The notes below the pieces were generated by a model. The model saw only the letters and a list, made by a program, of their open reading frames with translations. It did no database searches and had not been told where the DNA came from. Shown piece after piece: positions 5,732 to 7,928 of a DNA stretch of 7,928 nt. Both the position numbers and the translations under genes were made by a program. Where the stretch lies: NCBI GenBank assembly GCA_964372145.1, contig CAYJPM010000041.1, forward strand, positions 1 through 7,928. Direction: 5' to 3'. The DNA is from CAKOSP01 sp964372145 (GTDB taxonomy: Bacteria > Bacillota_I > Bacilli_A > RF39 > UBA660). Within the stretch, counting starts at the first letter, position 1; every line of letters begins with the position of its first letter.

Positions 5732-7543
5732 ATGGACTTAAAAAATATAAAATCAGTTGGTGATAAAACTATAAATTTACTTAATAAATTAAATATATTT
5801 TCTTATGAAGATTTAATAACTTATTATCCTTATAAACATAATATTATTAAATTATCTAGTCTAGATTCTATAGATGAAAATATATCTAGTTATATAAAAG
5901 CAGAAGTAGTAAGTGAAGGTAAAGTAAGTTTTATAAAAAGAAATTTTAATAGATTATCTTTCCAAGTTCTTATAGATAATAATTTGATAAATGTAACTAT
6001 ATTTAATAGAGCTTTTCTTAAACAAAATATTACTATGGGAAAAGAAGTTATATTATATGGTAAATATAATAAATTAAAAAATACTTTTACAGCATCTGAT
6101 ATTAAGTTTAATATAATAGATAATACTATTGAACCTATATATAGATTAACTGAAGGTTTAAAAAGAAGTAACTTACAAAAGATAATATATAATGCTTTAG
6201 ATAATGATTTTAATGTTATAGATAAAGTACCAGATTATATAAATGATAAATATAAATTTATGGATAAAAATTTATCTATTAAAAATATTCATAAACCAAG
6301 TAATATAACTGATTTAAAAAATTCTAAAATAAAATTAATATATGAAGAATTATTTGAGTTTATGTTTAAGATAAATTATTTAAAAATAAAAAATAAATCT
6401 TATAATGGTATTAAAAGAACAATAGATGAAATTAAATTAAATAGTTTCATAGATAATTTATCTTTTGAACCAACAGTAGATCAAAATAAATCTTTTAATG
6501 AAATAAAAGAAGATATGCTAAGTAGTAAAAGAATGAATAGATTAGTTCTAGGAGATGTAGGAAGTGGTAAAACCTTAGTNNNNNNNNNNNNNNNNNNNNN
6601 NNNNNNNNNNNNNNNNNNNNNNNNNNNNNNNNNNNNNNNNNNNNNNNNNNNNNNNNNNNNNNNNNNNNNNNNNNNNNNNGTAATAACAGATGAACAGCAT
6701 AGATTTGGTGTACTTCAAAGAAAAAATTTAGAAAATAAAGGAGATAATCCAGATATACTTTATTTATCTGCGACACCAATACCTAGAACGTATGCATTAA
6801 TTTTATATGGTGATTCTGATGTATCACTAATTAAAACTAAACCAAAAGGTAGACAAGAAATACTTACTAAAGTATATAAAGAAAAAGATATAAAAGAAGT
6901 ACTTATAAAAATGTATGAGGAACTTAAAAATAATAGACAAATATTTATAGTATCACCACTTAAAGAAGATAATGAAGAAACGGATTTAAATAGTGTATAT
7001 AAACTTAAAGAAAAGTTTAGTAAAGCATTTAAAGAAAATGTATCAATTGAAGTAATACATGGAAGTATGAAACAAGATGAAAAAGATAAGATAATGAATT
7101 TATATTCAGAAAATAAAATACAAGTATTAATATCTACAACTGTTATTGAAGTAGGAATAGATGTTCCTAATGCTACGATTATGACTATATTTAATGCAGA
7201 AAGATTTGGTCTTGCTACACTACATCAATTAAGAGGTAGAGTAGGAAGAGGTAAATATAGTTCATATTGTTTCTTAATAAGCGATAGTGATAATAAAAGA
7301 TTAAAAGTAATGGAAGAATCTAATGATGGATTTTATATTACTGAAAAAGATTTTGAAGAAAGAAAAGAAGGAGACCTTTTTGGAACTAAACAAAGTGGAG
7401 ATATGGTATTTAAACTAGCGGATCTTAAAAGAGATTATAAAATAGTATTACAAACTCAAAAAGATGCTGAAGAATTTGTTAAAGATAAATTATATGTAAA
7501 TGATACTTATTACACAAATTTAATTAATGATTTTGAAAAATAA
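5732..7543 (+). CDS. recG: ATP-dependent DNA helicase RecG (interrupted by an assembly gap)
   Basis: RecG is a superfamily 2 branch-migration helicase that remodels stalled replication forks and recombination intermediates. Seen: an N-terminal region with a short helix-hairpin-like start (GDKTINLLNKLNIFSYEDLITYY fold), an OB-type wedge domain at about 50-130, YRLTEGL near 146-152, Walker A GDVGSGKT (274-281), DEQH (320-323 with N counted as codons), SATPIPRT (346-353), RGRVGRG (501-507) and the C-terminal GDLFGTKQSG segment typical of RecG. AGAGG sits 5 bases before the ATG. The 100 N at 6580-6679 happen to keep frame, but RecG homologues have about 90 residues there, including motif Ia (APTE-like). 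The true protein is therefore likely about 660 residues rather than 603, slightly shorter than the usual 670-690. No stop or frameshift is seen in the known parts. No terminator directly follows; the next is at 7689. Confidence 0.95.
   Translation: MDLKNIKSVGDKTINLLNKLNIFSYEDLITYYPYKHNIIKLSSLDSIDENISSYIKAEVVSEGKVSFIKRNFNRLSFQVLIDNNLINVTIFNRAFLKQNITMGKEVILYGKYNKLKNTFTASDIKFNIIDNTIEPIYRLTEGLKRSNLQKIIYNALDNDFNVIDKVPDYINDKYKFMDKNLSIKNIHKPSNITDLKNSKIKLIYEELFEFMFKINYLKIKNKSYNGIKRTIDEIKLNSFIDNLSFEPTVDQNKSFNEIKEDMLSSKRMNRLVLGDVGSGKTLXXXXXXXXXXXXXXXXXXXXXXXXXXXXXXXXXXVITDEQHRFGVLQRKNLENKGDNPDILYLSATPIPRTYALILYGDSDVSLIKTKPKGRQEILTKVYKEKDIKEVLIKMYEELKNNRQIFIVSPLKEDNEETDLNSVYKLKEKFSKAFKENVSIEVIHGSMKQDEKDKIMNLYSENKIQVLISTTVIEVGIDVPNATIMTIFNAERFGLATLHQLRGRVGRGKYSSYCFLISDSDNKRLKVMEESNDGFYITEKDFEERKEGDLFGTKQSGDMVFKLADLKRDYKIVLQTQKDAEEFVKDKLYVNDTYYTNLINDFEK
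6580..6679. other. Assembly gap of exactly 100 N inside recG
   Basis: The round number marks a placeholder of unknown length, not a measured gap. From known RecG proteins, about 265-270 bases should separate GSGKT from the DEQH motif, so the coordinates to the right are probably about 165-170 bases too small. The missing length should be one more than a multiple of three if recG is intact. Confidence 0.97.
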
Positions 7544-7575
7544 GTGTAAAGTAAAAATAACTTAATTCCATCTCA

Positions 7576-7604
7576 TTGACATAACAATATTTATATATTA
7601 TTAT
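7576..7604 (+). promoter_or_regulatory. Sigma-A type promoter of small RNA 2
   Basis: Consensus TTGACA (7576-7581), a 17-bp spacer and TATTAT (7599-7604) predict a start at A7611. It begins only 33 bases after the recG stop and precedes a terminator by about 85 bases with no ORF between, which is the layout of a small-RNA gene. Confidence 0.75.
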
Positions 7605-7610
7605 TAATAT

Positions 7611-7714
7611 AGCATGATACATATCATGTTAGGTAAATATTTTTTACGAATTCAATTGTGAAAAATAATATAACCGAAACCCCCTGAAGAGCCGAGAAAT
7701 CGGCTCGTTTTTTT
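7611..7714 (+). ncRNA. Predicted small RNA 2, about 104 nt, family not recognised
   Basis: From the predicted start A7611 the transcript opens with an 8-bp hairpin, AGCAUGAU (7611-7618) with AUCAUGUU (7623-7630) around ACAU, including one G.U pair. A second hairpin pairs GUAAA (7633-7637) with UUUAC (7643-7647). A mostly unpaired AU-rich stretch follows, ending in ACCGAAACCCCCUGAA, then the GC-rich terminator. No ORF with a ribosome binding site lies inside. The architecture parallels the small RNA at 5545-5641. Alternatives are a recG 3'UTR fragment, or a leader of the downstream metal exporter. Against a riboswitch, I see no anti-terminator partner for the terminator arms beyond a 4-bp CCGA match at 7674-7677, and the exporter has its own promoter after the terminator. 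Confidence 0.6.
7689..7714 (+). terminator. Intrinsic terminator of small RNA 2, probably also of recG
   Basis: GAGCCGA (7689-7695) and TCGGCTC (7700-7706) form a 7-bp GC-rich stem closed by a GAAA tetraloop. A G and seven T (7708-7714) follow. It is the first clear terminator after recG, so recG readthrough transcripts would also end here. Confidence 0.93.
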
Positions 7715-7730
7715 ATTTTAATAGTATATA

Positions 7731-7760
7731 TTAAAAAGAAAGTTAAAACTATGATATAAT
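7731..7760 (+). promoter_or_regulatory. Probable promoter of the CDF exporter with extended -10
   Basis: TGATATAAT (7752-7760) is an extended -10. The best -35 is a poor TTAAAA at 7731-7736 (18-bp spacer). It lies downstream of the terminator at 7689-7714, so the exporter can be transcribed independently. The same combination occurs before recG. Confidence 0.6.
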
Positions 7761-7786
7761 TATTTTATTAATAGGAGGGACTACTA

Positions 7787-7928
7787 ATGAAAAAAGAAGA
7801 TAAAAGTATTAATAATATGAAATTAGCATTTGTGTTAAATTTTAGTTTTGCTATATTTGAAATAATAGGAGGATTATATACAAATAGTATATCTATAATA
7901 TCAGATGCGATTCATGATTTAGGAGATT
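7787..7928 (+). CDS. Cation diffusion facilitator (CDF) metal exporter, N-terminal fragment
   Basis: The first 47 codons of a gene running off the right edge. CDF proteins are inner-membrane proton antiporters that export Zn2+ and related divalent metals. The product starts with MKKEDKSINN, then a first membrane span (about 12-30, LAFVLNFSFAIFEIIGGLY) and the start of the second, SISIISDAIHDLGD (34-47), the most recognisable CDF segment. The metal-site pair in span 2 is His43/Asp47, the HxxxD pattern of zinc-type members, rather than DxxxD. The ATG has AGGAGGG (7773-7779) seven bases upstream, the strongest ribosome binding site here. With the permease at 4464-5495 it makes two metal exporters within 3.5 kb, although recG and two small RNAs separate them. 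Family is secure; the exact metal cannot be decided from the fragment. Confidence 0.9.
   Translation, partial: MKKEDKSINNMKLAFVLNFSFAIFEIIGGLYTNSISIISDAIHDLGD

Noticed and set aside
16..7543. UGA reassigned to tryptophan as in mycoplasmas
   Set aside because: No in-frame UGA occurs in any of the complete genes and conserved tryptophans are encoded by TGG.
7611..7714. NiCo or manganese riboswitch controlling the CDF gene
   Set aside because: The conserved G-rich junctions of these riboswitches are not present, no convincing anti-terminator exists, and a separate promoter follows the terminator.

Overview
The window is about three-quarters A+T, uses the standard genetic code (all tryptophans are TGG; stops are TAA or TAG) and carries strong AGGAGG-type ribosome binding sites. 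Together with a pyruvate:ferredoxin oxidoreductase, this points to an anaerobic low-GC Bacillota/Erysipelotrichia- or RF39-like bacterium. A run of exactly 100 N inside recG suggests a draft or metagenomic scaffold.

Layout, left to right, all protein genes on the + strand. (1) 16-4370: nifJ, a one-polypeptide pyruvate:ferredoxin oxidoreductase, directly coupled (TAATG, 1-nt overlap) to galE, a UDP-glucose/UDP-hexosamine 4-epimerase, ending in a palindromic terminator. (2) 4464-5495: a PF03773-type permease resembling the SO_0444 Cu/Zn efflux family, with cytosolic CCC and a C-terminal HxHxH motif, closed by a second near-copy of the same terminator. (3) 5545-5641: an apparent unannotated ~97-nt small RNA on the - strand with a canonical promoter, three hairpins and its own terminator. 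(4) 5732-7543: recG, interrupted by the 100-N gap, which hides about 90 codons of the helicase core. (5) 7611-7714: a second apparent ~104-nt small RNA, + strand, of the same architecture. (6) 7787-end: the first 47 codons of a CDF-family metal exporter.

Functionally the window mixes central anaerobic metabolism (pyruvate to acetyl-CoA plus reduced ferredoxin), nucleotide-sugar supply for surface glycans, DNA repair at stalled forks, and two probable metal exporters. The least expected content is the pair of small-RNA genes that flank recG and point away from it. Both have TTGACA-N17 promoters, a 5' hairpin starting at the predicted +1, a short second hairpin, an unpaired AACCCC-type segment and a GC-rich intrinsic terminator. 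I do not recognise either as a known RNA family.
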